Source of the DNA: Bacteroidales bacterium KHT7 | GTDB taxonomy: Bacteria; Bacteroidota; Bacteroidia; Bacteroidales; Bacteroidaceae | Direction: 5' to 3' | Assembly: GCA_900102385.1 (NCBI GenBank) | Contig: FNBQ01000003.1 | Coordinates: 120,531 to 184,530 of the forward strand | DNA: 64,000 nucleotides | Part shown: piece by piece, positions 7,702 through 17,658 of the stretch | Numbering within the stretch: the first letter of the stretch is position 1 | Layout of the letters: every line of letters begins with the position of its first letter | Made by a program: the position numbers and the translations under genes | The notes under the pieces: model-generated | The model's database searches: none | Seen by the model: only the letters and a program-made list of their open reading frames with translations | What the model was told of the DNA's origin: nothing

Positions 7702-9741
7702 CTACAGATTTTCACACTCTTTCACCCAAAGATTGTACGAAGCATCGCTCGGCATTCGCCAATCACCTCGCGGACTGAGTGTTACGCTACCAACCTTAGG
7801 ACCATCAGGCAAGCACGAACGCTTGAACTGCTGGGTAAAGAAGCGACGGCAGAATGTCTTCAGCCACTTCTTTATTGTCTCATCATCATAATATCCTACG
7901 ATGCCGGCAGAAACGTATTTCGTATTGTACGATGTGTCGCCGTTCTCCGCTGCCTTTCTGCCCTCTTCGTTCTGCTTTTGGAAGGCAATTTTGGCAAGAT
8001 AGTAGATTTTTGAAGGACGGAAACCGAATCGGAGCATATTGTAAAGAAAGAAGTCGTGCAACTCGTAAGGACCGACCAAATCCTCGGTTTTCTGCTTGAT
8101 GTTGCCGTTCTCATCTGCCGGGATGAGTTCGGGACTGATAGGCGTATCGACGATGTCAAGAAGCGTTGTACGCGCCAGTTCGTTTACGACATCAGAATTT
8201 GCGACCCATGCCACCAAATGCTTTACCAAAGTCTTTGGAATGCTGCAATTTACGCCGTAGTTACTCATGTGGTCGGCATTGTATGTTGCCCAGCCAAGAG
8301 CGAGTTCTGACAAGTCGCCAGTTCCAACAACAAAGCCGTTCATCTGGTTGGCAACATCCATCAGCACCTGAGTTCTCTCGCGCGCCTGACCGTTCTCGTA
8401 CGTTACGCTATAATCATCAAGAGGATGGTTAATATCCTTAAAATGCTGAATGCAAGCATCTTTTATGCTGATTTCGCGCATCGTTATGCCGAGCGACTCC
8501 ATCAGTTTTATAGAGTTGTTGTATGTTCTTCCAGTTGTCCCGAAACCCGGCATCGTTACGCCCACAATGCCCTTGCGGTCGCGCTTAAGTTTGTCGAATG
8601 TCTTTACACATACGAGCAGAGCCAAGGTTGAATCCAATCCGCCCGAAATGCCGAGAACCACGGTCTGCGCGTTAGTATGAACAATGCGCTTTGCGAGTCC
8701 AGCAACCTGAATGTTGAATATTTCCTCGCATCTCTCATCGAGAGCCTTTCCTGTTGGAACAAACGGATGCGGATTCACTCTTCTTGTAAGTTCCATTTCC
8801 TGCTCCTGACTGTATCTGTCGCGTTCAACGAAGGTCACGAAATCGTTGTCTTTCTCGGTTCGCTGAAGAAGCGTCTGCGAGTAGGTTTTGTTAACCATTC
8901 GCTCGTTTCTGATTTTCTCAACGTCAATCTCGCCCAAGACAAGTTGCTCGTCGTAGTCGAAGCGGCGGCTCTGCGCAATGAACGAACCGTTCTCGCAGAT
9001 GTAGGCGTTTCCGGCAAAGACGAGGTCTTGCGTAGACTCGCCGAATCCGCACGATGCGTACACATATCCGGCCATACAGCGTGCCGACTGAGACGAGATG
9101 AGGTTCATGCGATAGTTATGCTTTCCGATTACTTCGTTACTTCCCGACAGGTTGAAGATGATGTCAGCTCCCTTCAGCACAAGCTCGTTGCTCGGCGGAT
9201 TTACAGCCCACAAATCCTCGCAAAGTTCAATTCCGAAATTGAACTTGCTGCTACTGAACACCTTATTTATATAAACGTATCCGTTGATATCGTTCTCCAA
9301 GTCGAGCGATGAGCGGAAAACCGTATCGTTCAGCAAGTTGTCTGCCGACGAGAACCAGCGGAGTTCGTAAAATTCCTTGTAGTTTGGCATGTAAGTCTTA
9401 GGAACATAGCCTATCACGCGTCCCTCCTGAACCAAGGCAGCTATGTTGTAGAGGCATCCGTTAAGGCGAAGCGGCAAACCGACAATAGCCAGAATCTCCA
9501 AATCGGCAGTCTCGCCTACAATCCGGTCGAGTGCCTTCTCAGCCTCATCAAGCAGAAGCGAGTTGAAGAACAGGTCTTGACAGGTGTAGCCCGTTATACA
9601 CAATTCGGGAAAGCAGATGACGTCCACCTTCTGTTCATCTGCCTTTTTTATCATAGAAATAATGTGCTCAACATTAAACTCACAGTCGGCAACCTTCACA
9701 GCAGGAACAGCAGCCGCAACCTTTACGAAACCGTATTTCAT
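7702..9741 (-). CDS. nadE: Glutamine-dependent NAD+ synthetase
   Basis: A 679-residue two-domain enzyme making NAD+ from deamido-NAD+, ATP and glutamine. The N-terminal nitrilase-type glutaminase domain (1-280) has the Glu of CFPELCITGY, a Lys in the YVPKTYMPNYKEF region and the nucleophilic Cys of FGIELCEDLW. The synthetase domain (from about 310) has the ATP pyrophosphatase loop GISGGLDST. The frame is open further upstream, but the ATG at 9741 (MKYGFVKVAA) fits the family. A TAACTTTG -7 element at 9772-9765 places the transcription start downstream of the earlier Met codons. nadC lies elsewhere in the window (61969-62817). Confidence 0.95.
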   Translation of the reverse strand: MKYGFVKVAAAVPAVKVADCEFNVEHIISMIKKADEQKVDVICFPELCITGYTCQDLFFNSLLLDEAEKALDRIVGETADLEILAIVGLPLRLNGCLYNIAALVQEGRVIGYVPKTYMPNYKEFYELRWFSSADNLLNDTVFRSSLDLENDINGYVYINKVFSSSKFNFGIELCEDLWAVNPPSNELVLKGADIIFNLSGSNEVIGKHNYRMNLISSQSARCMAGYVYASCGFGESTQDLVFAGNAYICENGSFIAQSRRFDYDEQLVLGEIDVEKIRNERMVNKTYSQTLLQRTEKDNDFVTFVERDRYSQEQEMELTRRVNPHPFVPTGKALDERCEEIFNIQVAGLAKRIVHTNAQTVVLGISGGLDSTLALLVCVKTFDKLKRDRKGIVGVTMPGFGTTGRTYNNSIKLMESLGITMREISIKDACIQHFKDINHPLDDYSVTYENGQARERTQVLMDVANQMNGFVVGTGDLSELALGWATYNADHMSNYGVNCSIPKTLVKHLVAWVANSDVVNELARTTLLDIVDTPISPELIPADENGNIKQKTEDLVGPYELHDFFLYNMLRFGFRPSKIYYLAKIAFQKQNEEGRKAAENGDTSYNTKYVSAGIVGYYDDETIKKWLKTFCRRFFTQQFKRSCLPDGPKVGSVTLSPRGDWRMPSDASYNLWVKECENL

Positions 9742-9865
9742 ACTATTTTTTATTTTTGTCGGGGCAAAGTTAAATATTTTTAAACGATTCTGCCACCCTG
9801 CCAAATATTTATTTTTCGGCAATCTGAAACAAGACATTTTATTTACGAAAATTTTTAACAAAATA

Positions 9866-9896
9866 TTTGTTTTTTAGATTTTATTTTTTACCTTTG
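9866..9896 (+). promoter_or_regulatory. Promoter of the rubrerythrin gene
   Basis: TTTG (9866-9869), 19-base spacer, TACCTTTG (9889-9896). This exact Bacteroidetes consensus predicts a leader of about 50 bases. Confidence 0.8.
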
Positions 9897-9948
9897 CGAA
9901 TACCAAACAAATATTATAAAATAGAACTTAACTTTAATACATCAAGAT

Positions 9949-10500
9949 ATGAAGAAAAAATTTATTTGTGCTGTTTGCGGCTATATTTACGAAGGTACAG
10001 AAGCTCCGGAAAAGTGTCCACAATGCGGAGCAAAATCTGATAAGTTTACTGAGGTTAAGGATGACGGAAGCCTTACTTTCGTATGCGAGCATACCCTCGG
10101 AATTGCCAAGGGTATAAATCCCGAACTTCTGCAAGGATTGCACGACCACTTTAACGGCGAATGCAGCGAGGTTGGAATGTATCTGGCAATGAGCCGACAG
10201 GCCGACCGCGAAGGCTACCCAGAGATTGCCGAGGCGTTTAAACGCTACGCATGGGAAGAGGCTGAACACGCAGCCAAGATTTGCGAGATGTTAGGCGAAC
10301 TGGTTTGGGACACCAAGACCAACGTTGAGAAGCGCATGAATGCCGAGGCCGGTGCATGCGAGGGCAAGGCACATCTGGCAAAGATTGCCAAAAATGAGAA
10401 TCTCGATGCCATCCACGACTCTATCCACGAAATGGCAAGAGACGAGGCAAGACACGGAGCCGGATTCCAAGGCTTATACAACAGATACTTCAAAAAGTAA
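9949..10500 (+). CDS. Reverse rubrerythrin (NADH peroxidase family)
   Basis: A 183-residue non-haem di-iron peroxidase that reduces H2O2 in anaerobes. The rubredoxin domain is at the N terminus (Cys7, Cys10, Cys23, Cys26: CAVC and CPQC), followed by a ferritin-like four-helix domain (about 60-180) with Glu/His iron ligands in [15 protein letters not shown] and DEARHG. Classical rubrerythrin has the opposite order, so this is the 'reverse' type. Strong consensus promoter and its own terminator suggest an independently regulated oxidative-stress gene. Cytoplasmic. Confidence 0.92.
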   Translation: MKKKFICAVCGYIYEGTEAPEKCPQCGAKSDKFTEVKDDGSLTFVCEHTLGIAKGINPELLQGLHDHFNGECSEVGMYLAMSRQADREGYPEIAEAFKRYAWEEAEHAAKICEMLGELVWDTKTNVEKRMNAEAGACEGKAHLAKIAKNENLDAIHDSIHEMARDEARHGAGFQGLYNRYFKK

Positions 10501-10558
10501 GTTAAAGATACTAGGGTTATTAAGGTAAAGAGGATAGTTTTAGGTAACAAACAGACAG

Positions 10559-10595
10559 AAGGCGTGCCATAGCGATTACGGTGCGCCTTTATTAT
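10559..10595 (+). terminator. Terminator after the rubrerythrin gene
   Basis: A 10-bp stem AAGGCGTGCC/GGTGCGCCTT (two G-U pairs) with an 11-base loop is followed by TTATTAT. It lies about 60 bases beyond the stop codon. Confidence 0.7.
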
Positions 10596-10604
10596 GCTGT
10601 ATTT

Positions 10605-10636
10605 TTTGCACAAAACGCAAGATTTGTATATATTTG
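10605..10636 (+). promoter_or_regulatory. Promoter of the orphan lipoprotein gene
   Basis: TTTG (10605-10608), 20-base spacer, TATATTTG (10629-10636). The -7 box overlaps an in-frame upstream ATG at 10634, which therefore cannot be the start. Confidence 0.8.
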
Positions 10637-10672
10637 CCGATGTTATTTCAGAACTACAACAAAATTCAAAAA

Positions 10673-11542
10673 ATGAAAAGCCTATACTTATTATTCATTT
10701 TCTTGCCCATAATTTGCGGATGCAATTCAAACACAAGAAATTCTGGCATTGCTGATAAAAATCAGCAGAAAGATTCTGTAAATGCAGCAGATACTCTTTA
10801 CGATTTTGTTTCCAAAATTTACAAGCATAATTTTATGAAGACAAAACCTGAAGTTTTAGATTCATTGTATTTGTCTTCCGAATTATATGCTTTTAGAAAA
10901 GAAGGTTATGATTCAAATCCTGACACATATTACAATCATTGGATATGTGACGATATTGCTTATTATCCTTCCTTTAAGATTGGCAAAATCACCCAATTAT
11001 CTGACACCACAGCGACTGTTGATATCTCTATTTCAAATGGAAATAGCCGAACTGGTTATCAGTTGGTTATGTTTTTAGAGAATGGCAAATGGAAAGTGGA
11101 TGATTTTGCAACAGAGACATCCTCGGAAAAATATACCATAAAAACTTTGCGCGGTATGGAAATACCGTTACAAGGTTCAATGTCTGAATACTGTTTGAAG
11201 TTTTGCGAGCAAACGGAAAATGAACATGAGGGTACTATCAATTTATATAAAAACAAAACTCTTGTCTCCCAAAACATTGTTAGTGTAGGCGAAAACATAT
11301 ATTCTCAAGTAATAGCCGATACAAAAGAAGGATTTAAAATTATATATTGCTGTGGGCATAATAAATATTATTACGAGAATGTATTTCTTTTCAAATATCA
11401 AAAAGGACAATTTTATCTCTATAAGGTTATTCGATATCGTTCTTTCGAAATTGAAGAAGGATTTGATTTTAAGAGGACAGAGGAAGTTCTTAAAACTCCA
11501 ATTCTGTTCAAAGATGTAGATTTTGAAAAGTTTCTATTTTAG
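10673..11542 (+). CDS. AT-rich hypothetical lipoprotein
   Basis: A 289-residue protein I do not recognise. The ATG at 10673 gives a signal peptide and lipobox (FLPIICGC) and fits the promoter. The middle contains a segment of the type seen in DUF3828/NTF2-like stress lipoproteins (ATVDISISNG, LVMFLENGKWKVDDF at about 120-150), suggesting an NTF2-like alpha/beta cone fold; this is a guess from pattern. The C-terminal half is beta-rich with many Tyr, Lys and Phe. Base composition is visibly more AT-rich than the flanking genes, and codon choice favours A/T third positions, which may indicate recent acquisition. It stands alone between two terminators. Confidence 0.75.
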   Translation: MKSLYLLFIFLPIICGCNSNTRNSGIADKNQQKDSVNAADTLYDFVSKIYKHNFMKTKPEVLDSLYLSSELYAFRKEGYDSNPDTYYNHWICDDIAYYPSFKIGKITQLSDTTATVDISISNGNSRTGYQLVMFLENGKWKVDDFATETSSEKYTIKTLRGMEIPLQGSMSEYCLKFCEQTENEHEGTINLYKNKTLVSQNIVSVGENIYSQVIADTKEGFKIIYCCGHNKYYYENVFLFKYQKGQFYLYKVIRYRSFEIEEGFDFKRTEEVLKTPILFKDVDFEKFLF

Positions 11543-11554
11543 TTATTAAGAAAG

Positions 11555-11592
11555 AATTCGGTAGGTCTCCGCAGATGGAAACCTACCGAATT
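11555..11592. terminator. Bidirectional terminator, orphan lipoprotein / efflux operon
   Basis: A perfect 12-bp stem AATTCGGTAGGT/ACCTACCGAATT with a 14-base loop lies between convergent genes. A T run follows on the plus strand. Confidence 0.85.
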
Positions 11593-11609
11593 TCTGTTTT
11601 TTTAAGCCA

Positions 11610-12779
11610 TCATTCTTCACCATGGTCGGCTGCCATCGATGCCAGATAGAAGGCATTGTCGGTAACCACGGTTGCATTGGCATCTGCCGATGTTACGAAA
11701 TCAACTTGCGTATAGCCCAATTCGCTCACGCCGGTAACAACCTCGGCACGCCTGAAACGAAACGACTTTTCGCCGTTCTCTGCCGTAGTTTCGTCGAGCA
11801 CAAAGACGAACTTTCTGCCCTCGGCACGGACAATGGCATTATCGGGCAGAGCCTTGACCTTTTTCTGCCCAGTCTTGATGCTTCCCGATACGTACATTCC
11901 GGCGATAAGGTTTGCCGCTTCCTTGCCCACAATGTGCACATGAACGGCAACAGCCTTGGTATCGGCATCGAAACTGCGGTTTATCTGCTGCACACGCCCC
12001 TTCAGATGCGTGCCGGGACTATTCGTAACCACCAAATCGACATCCTGCCCCACCTCGACTTGGGCGATGTTGCGTTCGAACACATTCAGACAGGCATAAA
12101 CAGCCGAATTGTCGGCAATCTGCATAAGCGGAGCGGTGGCATCGACATAACTTCCGGTGCTGACAAAGACCTTGCCAACAACGCCCGAAAGCGATGCGCA
12201 GACGGGGATTCGGGTTACTATTTTACCGTCAGCCACTTGCTTTGGACTAATGCCCATCTGCCTTAGCTGATGCAGAAGTCCCGTGAGCCGAGCATTCGAA
12301 ATCTCATAGTCTGCCGTTGCCTGCTGAAGCGTTTTCTGCACGCCTGCGCCTTGTGCCGCGAGCGATTTCTGCCGCTGCATCTCCTGCTTGGCAACCTCGG
12401 TCTCCTTTAGCGCCACAAGATAGTTTTTCTGAACCTCAACTATTTCGGTATTCTCGATGTATGCCACCGTCTGACCAACTCTTACCTTCTGCCCCTCGAC
12501 AACGCAAATCTGGCGCACAATTCCGCCGACAATTGGAGTTACATCGGCCTTGTCCTGAGGATTCAGACGCAACTCGCCGTTTGCCTTTATCGCTCCGCCG
12601 AGTTCTTTTTCCTCAACGTGTCCAAGAGCGATTCCAACGGTGTTTATCTGCGTCTGAGTGAGGACGAGTTCCTCGTGATTTTCCTCTTCAGCCTCCTGAT
12701 TTTCTGCTTTTTTATTCTGCGAGCACGATGCAAAGGCAATGAGCGCACACGCCGCGATGATTATACTTGATGTTTTCAT
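11610..12779 (-). CDS. RND efflux periplasmic adaptor (CzcB/CusB type)
   Basis: A membrane-fusion lipoprotein of 389 residues (lipobox FASCS, Cys19) linking the inner-membrane pump to the outer-membrane channel. It has an acidic N-terminal segment, a barrel-sandwich (lipoyl) half around GQKVRVGQTVAYIEN (100-115), an alpha-helical hairpin (115-190), the second half with ASLSGVVGKVFVSTGSYVD, then beta-barrel and membrane-proximal domains. It is the last gene of the operon, overlapping the TolC gene by four bases. A very His-poor C terminus argues against a metal-chaperone extension. Confidence 0.9.
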   Translation of the reverse strand: MKTSSIIIAACALIAFASCSQNKKAENQEAEEENHEELVLTQTQINTVGIALGHVEEKELGGAIKANGELRLNPQDKADVTPIVGGIVRQICVVEGQKVRVGQTVAYIENTEIVEVQKNYLVALKETEVAKQEMQRQKSLAAQGAGVQKTLQQATADYEISNARLTGLLHQLRQMGISPKQVADGKIVTRIPVCASLSGVVGKVFVSTGSYVDATAPLMQIADNSAVYACLNVFERNIAQVEVGQDVDLVVTNSPGTHLKGRVQQINRSFDADTKAVAVHVHIVGKEAANLIAGMYVSGSIKTGQKKVKALPDNAIVRAEGRKFVFVLDETTAENGEKSFRFRRAEVVTGVSELGYTQVDFVTSADANATVVTDNAFYLASMAADHGEE

Positions 12780-14011
12780 TTTTCTTCTCCTTTAATAAAT
12801 TTCAAATTGATTATTGCCTGATTATAATCGTTCACCGCATCGGCAAAACGAAGTTGAACATCGAGCGCAGTCTGAAGATTCTGAATATATTCAACGTAGC
12901 CGATTTCGCCGTTTTCGTAGGAAATCTGCGACAGCCGAGCCATCTTCTCGCCCTGCGCGTTGCCCTGACGAGTGTAGTAATCGAGCACCTTCTGCGCCCG
13001 CTGAATTTCGGTCAGAGCGTTGCGGTAAACAATGTTCATTTTTTGTTCAGCCTGACGGCGAGCGATTTCGGCAAGTTCAACATCGCGGCGAGCTGCCTTC
13101 AGCTTAGCATTCTGTCCGCCCCAGAACAGCGGAATGCTGATGCCAACCTCGAAACCCATGAAATTGCCTTTCTCGAACCTCGTTCGGTCGATGTTATAAG
13201 GATTGAAGCCCTTGATAAGCATCTGCTCGGTAAAACCGATGGTCAGCCCTGGCAGAAAGCCTTGTTTGGCAAGACTGAGATTGCGCTCAGAGGCGGTTGC
13301 GCGAGCCGAAAAGATTCCGCCGAGAGCCGTCTGGCTGAACGCAAAATCGTCTGTCGGCAACGGCTGCTGAATGGCAGGAAGTCCCGATTCAGACGGAACA
13401 ATCGGCTCATCGACATTCGTAATCTGGCGCAACGCCAACAGAGCCGACTGATAATCAGCCTCGACTTTCTGCAAGCGGAAAAGGTTCTCGTTGCTCACAC
13501 GCTCGGCATTCATCTGCTCCAAATTGCCCGACTCTCCAGCACGATGCTTTGCCGTGGCGATGGCTACGAAACGAGTGCAGATGCTGTCCTGCGCCTTCAG
13601 AATCTCGACCGTGCGACGCGCGTGGAGAAGCGCGTAATAGCACGAGCTGACGTTTTTAACAACCTCGTTGCGAGTAAGTTCGAGCGTGCTCTGCGCCACG
13701 GCTGTCTCAGCCTTCAGATACTTGCGGCGGGCGGCATAGACCGTCGGAAACTCGAACGACTGGCTCAGACTGATTCCGTTGTCGGGATTTCCGCCAGAGG
13801 TTGGGTCTTGGCTCAGCGTAAGCGACGTTCTGTCGATATCGAACGCTGTGCCCTGCAAATCGCGCGCCTTGTCTACCGAAATTCGCCCAGCCTTTATGTC
13901 GAGATTATTCTCGAGCGCAAGGCTGATGCACTCTTGCAGCGTAACGGCACGCTCTTGAGCCGACGACAAAATCGGCATCAATCCGAAGAAAAATATGATG
14001 ATTTTTTTCAT
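12776..14011 (-). CDS. TolC-family outer-membrane efflux channel (CzcC type)
   Basis: A 411-residue outer-membrane factor. It has a signal peptide (MKKIIIFFFGLMPILSSAQ) and two OEP repeats (about 25-200 and 215-400), each with coiled-coil helices and short beta strands; EISIPLFWGGQNAKL-type 'GISIPLFW' marks the second repeat. It forms the exit duct of the tripartite metal pump. It sits between the pump and adaptor genes with 4-base overlaps on both sides, so the three are translationally coupled. A 417-residue reading frame on the opposite strand is a codon-bias shadow. Confidence 0.92.
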   Translation of the reverse strand: MKKIIIFFFGLMPILSSAQERAVTLQECISLALENNLDIKAGRISVDKARDLQGTAFDIDRTSLTLSQDPTSGGNPDNGISLSQSFEFPTVYAARRKYLKAETAVAQSTLELTRNEVVKNVSSCYYALLHARRTVEILKAQDSICTRFVAIATAKHRAGESGNLEQMNAERVSNENLFRLQKVEADYQSALLALRQITNVDEPIVPSESGLPAIQQPLPTDDFAFSQTALGGIFSARATASERNLSLAKQGFLPGLTIGFTEQMLIKGFNPYNIDRTRFEKGNFMGFEVGISIPLFWGGQNAKLKAARRDVELAEIARRQAEQKMNIVYRNALTEIQRAQKVLDYYTRQGNAQGEKMARLSQISYENGEIGYVEYIQNLQTALDVQLRFADAVNDYNQAIINLKFIKGEEK

Positions 14012-17000
14012 GCTTTCTGATGTTTTGTGAATGTCTTGTAGATTGAAGGCAGAACCACGAGCGTAAGAATCGTGGCGGTGAGAAGTCCGCCAATAACGAC
14101 GGTTGCAAGCGGACGCTGCACCTCGGCTCCGTCGCCGGTCGAGAGTGCCATCGGCATAAATCCGAGCGATGCCACCAAAGCCGTCATTACAACTGGGCGG
14201 AGCCTCAGCATACAGCCCTCGACAACGCGTTTTCTAACATCGGCAACGCCCTCTTTCTCGAGTGTGTTAAACTGACCGATGAGCACGATTCCGTTGAGAA
14301 CCGCAACGCCGAACAAAGCGATAAAGCCAACTCCGGCAGAGATGCTGAAAGGCATATCACGCAGCCAGAGAGTCCACACGCCGCCAATGGCAGAGAGCGG
14401 AATGGCAGAGAAAACGAAAAGCGTCTCGCGCAGATTCTTGAGCGTTGCGTAGAGCAGACAGATGATGACCAAAAGTGCCAACGGAACGGCAACAAGAAGT
14501 CTGTCGGTTGCCTGCCGAAGATTCTGGAACTGACCGCCGTAGTTGTAGTAATATCCGGCAGGCAGTTTAAGTTCCTTGTCGAGAATCTGCTGAATCTCCC
14601 CGACGGTACTCTGAACATCGCGTCCACGAACGTTGAAGCCAACGTAGATGCGCCGCTCTCCGTCCTCGTGCGTAACCTGTGCCGGAGCATCATCGAAACT
14701 GATGTCGGCCACCTGCCGCAACGGAACGGTTCCGCCATCGGGCAAAGGAAGATAGAGTTCTTCGAGCGATGCCACGTCGTTTCGCAAGGCATCGTCCATG
14801 CGCACAACCATATCGAAACGGCGGTCTTCCTCGAACACATATCCGGTGCGCCTGCCGGCAAAGGCAGCCTCGAGCACGCGGTTGGCAGTAGAAATTGAGA
14901 TACCGTATCTTGCCAGCCTGTCGCGGTCGTACTTAACCTGAATCTGCGGCAAGCCCTGAACCTGCTCAACAAACGGCTCGGTAATGCCATCGACGCGCTT
15001 TATGAGCGATGCCACCTTCTTTGCCGAAGCCTCCAAAACATCGAGGTCGTTGCCGTATATTTTTATCGCCACGTCTTGTCTGATACCCGTTATCAGCTCG
15101 TTGTTGCGCATCTGAATAGGCTGTGTCATCTCCACTTCCATTCCGGGAATAACGCTCAGTGCGGCTTCCATCTTCTCCATCAGTTCTTCGGTTGTCTTGG
15201 CAGATGTCCATTCGGCTTTCGGAATGAGCGAGATGAGAAGGTCGGCGCGTTCAACAGGCATAGGGTCGGTCGGAATCTCGGCACTTCCAATTCGGGTTAC
15301 AGCCTGCTTAACTTCGGGAAACTGCGATTTCAGAATCTTCTCAGCCTGCGTTGTGGTCGTAACCATCTGCGAGAGCGATGTTCCCTGCGCCATGCTCACC
15401 TCGGCGGCAAAATCGCCTTCTTCGAGGCTCGGAATGAATTCTCCGCCCAAGCGGAAAAATATGAGGAGGCTTATCAGAAACAGCGCTACCATCGATGCGA
15501 TGAGAGTCTTGCTCCAATCCAGACTTTTGGTGATGACAGGCAGATACCAACTGCGCAGTTTCTCAATCAGTCTGTCCGACATATTTGGCTTGTGCGTGCT
15601 CGCCTTGCTCAGAAACATTGCGCTCGCCATCGGAACGTATGTGAGCGACAAAATGAACGCTCCGAGGATGGCAAAGAATATCGTTAGAGCCATTGGACGG
15701 AACATCTTGCCTTCGATGCCCACAAGCGTGAGCAAAGGCAGATAGACTGTCATGATGATGATTTCGCCAAACGCCGCGCTCTTGCGAATTTTCGATGCCG
15801 AAAGAAGGACCTCGTCGTCCATCTGCTTCTGAGTGAGACGCGCACCTTGATATTTATCGCGTCCGATGGCGATATGATGGCACACGGCCTCGACGATGAT
15901 TACCGCGCCATCGACAATCAGGCCGAAGTCTATTGCGCCAAGACTCATCAGATTTCCGCCAACCCCGAAGAGTTTCATCATTCCGAAGGCAAAGAGCATT
16001 GACAGCGGAATGACCGATGCAACAACCAGTCCGGCACGATAATTGCCAAGAAACAACACGAGGATGAAAACAACTATCAGTCCGCCCTCGATGAGATTTC
16101 GTGTGATTGTTCCCGTAACGCGGTCTACAAGTTGAGTGCGGTCGATAAACGGCTCAATAACAACGCCTTCGGGCAGACTTTTCTGAATCTGCGCCATGCG
16201 TTCCTTCACGTTTTTTATAACCTTCTGAAAGTTCTCCCCCTTGAGCATCAGCGTTATGCCGGCAACAACCTCGCCCTCGCCGTTGCGCGTAACTGCTCCG
16301 TATCGCGTAGCCGAGCCAAACCTAACCTCTGCCACGTCGCGCACCAGAATAGGCGCGTCCGAAACGGTCTTAACTGGAATCTTCTCGATGTCGTCGAGCG
16401 AGGTGGCAAGACCTATTCCGCGAATGAAATATTGATTGCTGTTCTTTTCGATGTAACTTCCGCCGGTGTTCTCGTTTCCGGCTTCGAGAGCGTCGTAAAT
16501 GTCGGCAACGGTCAAGCCCGAAGCATTCAGGCGGTCGGCATCAACGGCAACCTCATATTGCTTTACGAATCCACCCCAGCCGCTCACCTCGGCAACGCCC
16601 TCGGTTCCCGACAGTTGTTTGCGCACAATCCAGTCTTGCATTGTTCGCAAATCGGTTAGCGAGAATTTGTCTTCGTAGCCCTTCTTTGCACGTATTGTGT
16701 AATGATAAATCTCGCCAAGTCCGGTAGATACCGGTGCAAGTTCAACCGAGCCTTTATCGTTCGGAAGCACTTCTTCGGCTTCTTTCAGTTGCTGGCTCAC
16801 CTGCTGGCGCGCCCAGTAGATGTCGGCATCATCGTCGAAGACGAGCGTAATTACCGACAGTCCGCTTCGGCTAATGCTTCGCCTCTCCTCTACCCTCGGA
16901 ATATTGGCGAGAGCCATCTCAACGGGCGTTGTAATGAACTGTTCAACCTCCTGTGCGCCCAACGACGGCGCTTGTGCTATCACCTGCACCTGATTGTTGG

Positions 17001-17127
17001 TTATGTCGGGCGTTGAGTCGAACGGTAATTGCGAAAGCGACCATCCGCCCCAAACCACGAGAGCCACGGTGAGCAGGCATATTGTAAGTTTGTTCTCAAC
17101 AGAGAAATTTATAAGTTTCTGAAACAT
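14008..17127 (-). CDS. czcA: Heavy-metal RND efflux pump, CzcA type
   Basis: A 1039-residue inner-membrane proton/metal antiporter of the HME-RND family with 12 predicted TM helices and two large periplasmic loops. TM4 carries DFGLIVDGAVIIVE, the divalent-cation (Zn/Co/Cd/Ni) version of the proton-relay motif; Cu/Ag pumps such as CusA have an AIGAMVDAAIVMIEN-type motif instead, so zinc-type export is favoured. Length and order are normal for the family. It is encoded after the small His-rich protein and before the channel and adaptor genes, all minus strand. Which metal is exported is inference from the motif. Confidence 0.92.
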   Translation of the reverse strand: MFQKLINFSVENKLTICLLTVALVVWGGWSLSQLPFDSTPDITNNQVQVIAQAPSLGAQEVEQFITTPVEMALANIPRVEERRSISRSGLSVITLVFDDDADIYWARQQVSQQLKEAEEVLPNDKGSVELAPVSTGLGEIYHYTIRAKKGYEDKFSLTDLRTMQDWIVRKQLSGTEGVAEVSGWGGFVKQYEVAVDADRLNASGLTVADIYDALEAGNENTGGSYIEKNSNQYFIRGIGLATSLDDIEKIPVKTVSDAPILVRDVAEVRFGSATRYGAVTRNGEGEVVAGITLMLKGENFQKVIKNVKERMAQIQKSLPEGVVIEPFIDRTQLVDRVTGTITRNLIEGGLIVVFILVLFLGNYRAGLVVASVIPLSMLFAFGMMKLFGVGGNLMSLGAIDFGLIVDGAVIIVEAVCHHIAIGRDKYQGARLTQKQMDDEVLLSASKIRKSAAFGEIIIMTVYLPLLTLVGIEGKMFRPMALTIFFAILGAFILSLTYVPMASAMFLSKASTHKPNMSDRLIEKLRSWYLPVITKSLDWSKTLIASMVALFLISLLIFFRLGGEFIPSLEEGDFAAEVSMAQGTSLSQMVTTTTQAEKILKSQFPEVKQAVTRIGSAEIPTDPMPVERADLLISLIPKAEWTSAKTTEELMEKMEAALSVIPGMEVEMTQPIQMRNNELITGIRQDVAIKIYGNDLDVLEASAKKVASLIKRVDGITEPFVEQVQGLPQIQVKYDRDRLARYGISISTANRVLEAAFAGRRTGYVFEEDRRFDMVVRMDDALRNDVASLEELYLPLPDGGTVPLRQVADISFDDAPAQVTHEDGERRIYVGFNVRGRDVQSTVGEIQQILDKELKLPAGYYYNYGGQFQNLRQATDRLLVAVPLALLVIICLLYATLKNLRETLFVFSAIPLSAIGGVWTLWLRDMPFSISAGVGFIALFGVAVLNGIVLIGQFNTLEKEGVADVRKRVVEGCMLRLRPVVMTALVASLGFMPMALSTGDGAEVQRPLATVVIGGLLTATILTLVVLPSIYKTFTKHQKA

Positions 17128-17256
17128 ATTTTTATGATATGAAAAAACACGGATAATCCGATGCCAGAACCAGCATCAGACACACGTCGTTTTTATGAAA
17201 AAAGAAAAACATCTGCGCACGATGGACGCACGCATCAGCCTACTGAAAATAAGAGG

Positions 17257-17658
17257 CTAAGAGAACAAAACAGATGGAGGCGCGCGCAAGGCGTTTATCC
17301 GCGTAAGGCAAGCCGAGGTGTAAAAGACAACATTGCTCTGCCAACGCAGAATGTTTTGGGTAGGATATAGTTCGAAGCCTGCAATCTGGCCTATCAGCGC
17401 AATGAATACAGGCAAAAGATGATATTCGGGATTGCTGAAATCGGTTGTAGGCTGAGTGAAGAAGAATTCGTTCTTCTCTACGCACGACAAGCCGTCGTCG
17501 TTGTGTGCGGTATGCGCGTCGTTGTCGGCATCATCGGCTTCGCAATGCTCAACAATCGTACACAGCACCATTTCGTGATGATGATGCGGAACTAATGGCA
17601 GAATCATCAGCATGAATGCCGACAATGCCACAAATAATATGTACGCGCGTCTTTTCAA
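17257..17658 (-). CDS. Small His-rich membrane protein at the head of the metal-efflux operon
   Basis: About 133 residues from a TTG start at 17658 (LKRRAYIL becomes MKRRAYIL). An in-frame ATG at 17712 exists, but a TATTTTTG -7 element at 17689-17682 would put the transcript start downstream of it. A TM segment or signal ends in MILPLVPHHHHE. A His/Asp-rich loop (EADDADNDAHTAHNDD) follows, and a second hydrophobic segment (YHLLPVFIALIGQIAGFEL) sits near the C terminus. I recall similar small proteins (possibly DUF6769) leading Bacteroidetes RND metal operons; this is unverified. A periplasmic metal-binding or sensing role is inferred from the histidines and context. Confidence 0.7.
   Translation of the reverse strand: MKRRAYILFVALSAFMLMILPLVPHHHHEMVLCTIVEHCEADDADNDAHTAHNDDGLSCVEKNEFFFTQPTTDFSNPEYHLLPVFIALIGQIAGFELYPTQNILRWQSNVVFYTSACLTRINALRAPPSVLFS

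Noticed and set aside
9742..9861. N-terminal 40-residue extension of NadE
   Set aside because: The -7 element at 9772-9765 and the family start support the ATG at 9741.
12767..14020. 417-residue plus-strand reading frame
   Set aside because: It lies exactly antisense to the TolC-family gene, shows no domain, and arises from codon bias of that gene.
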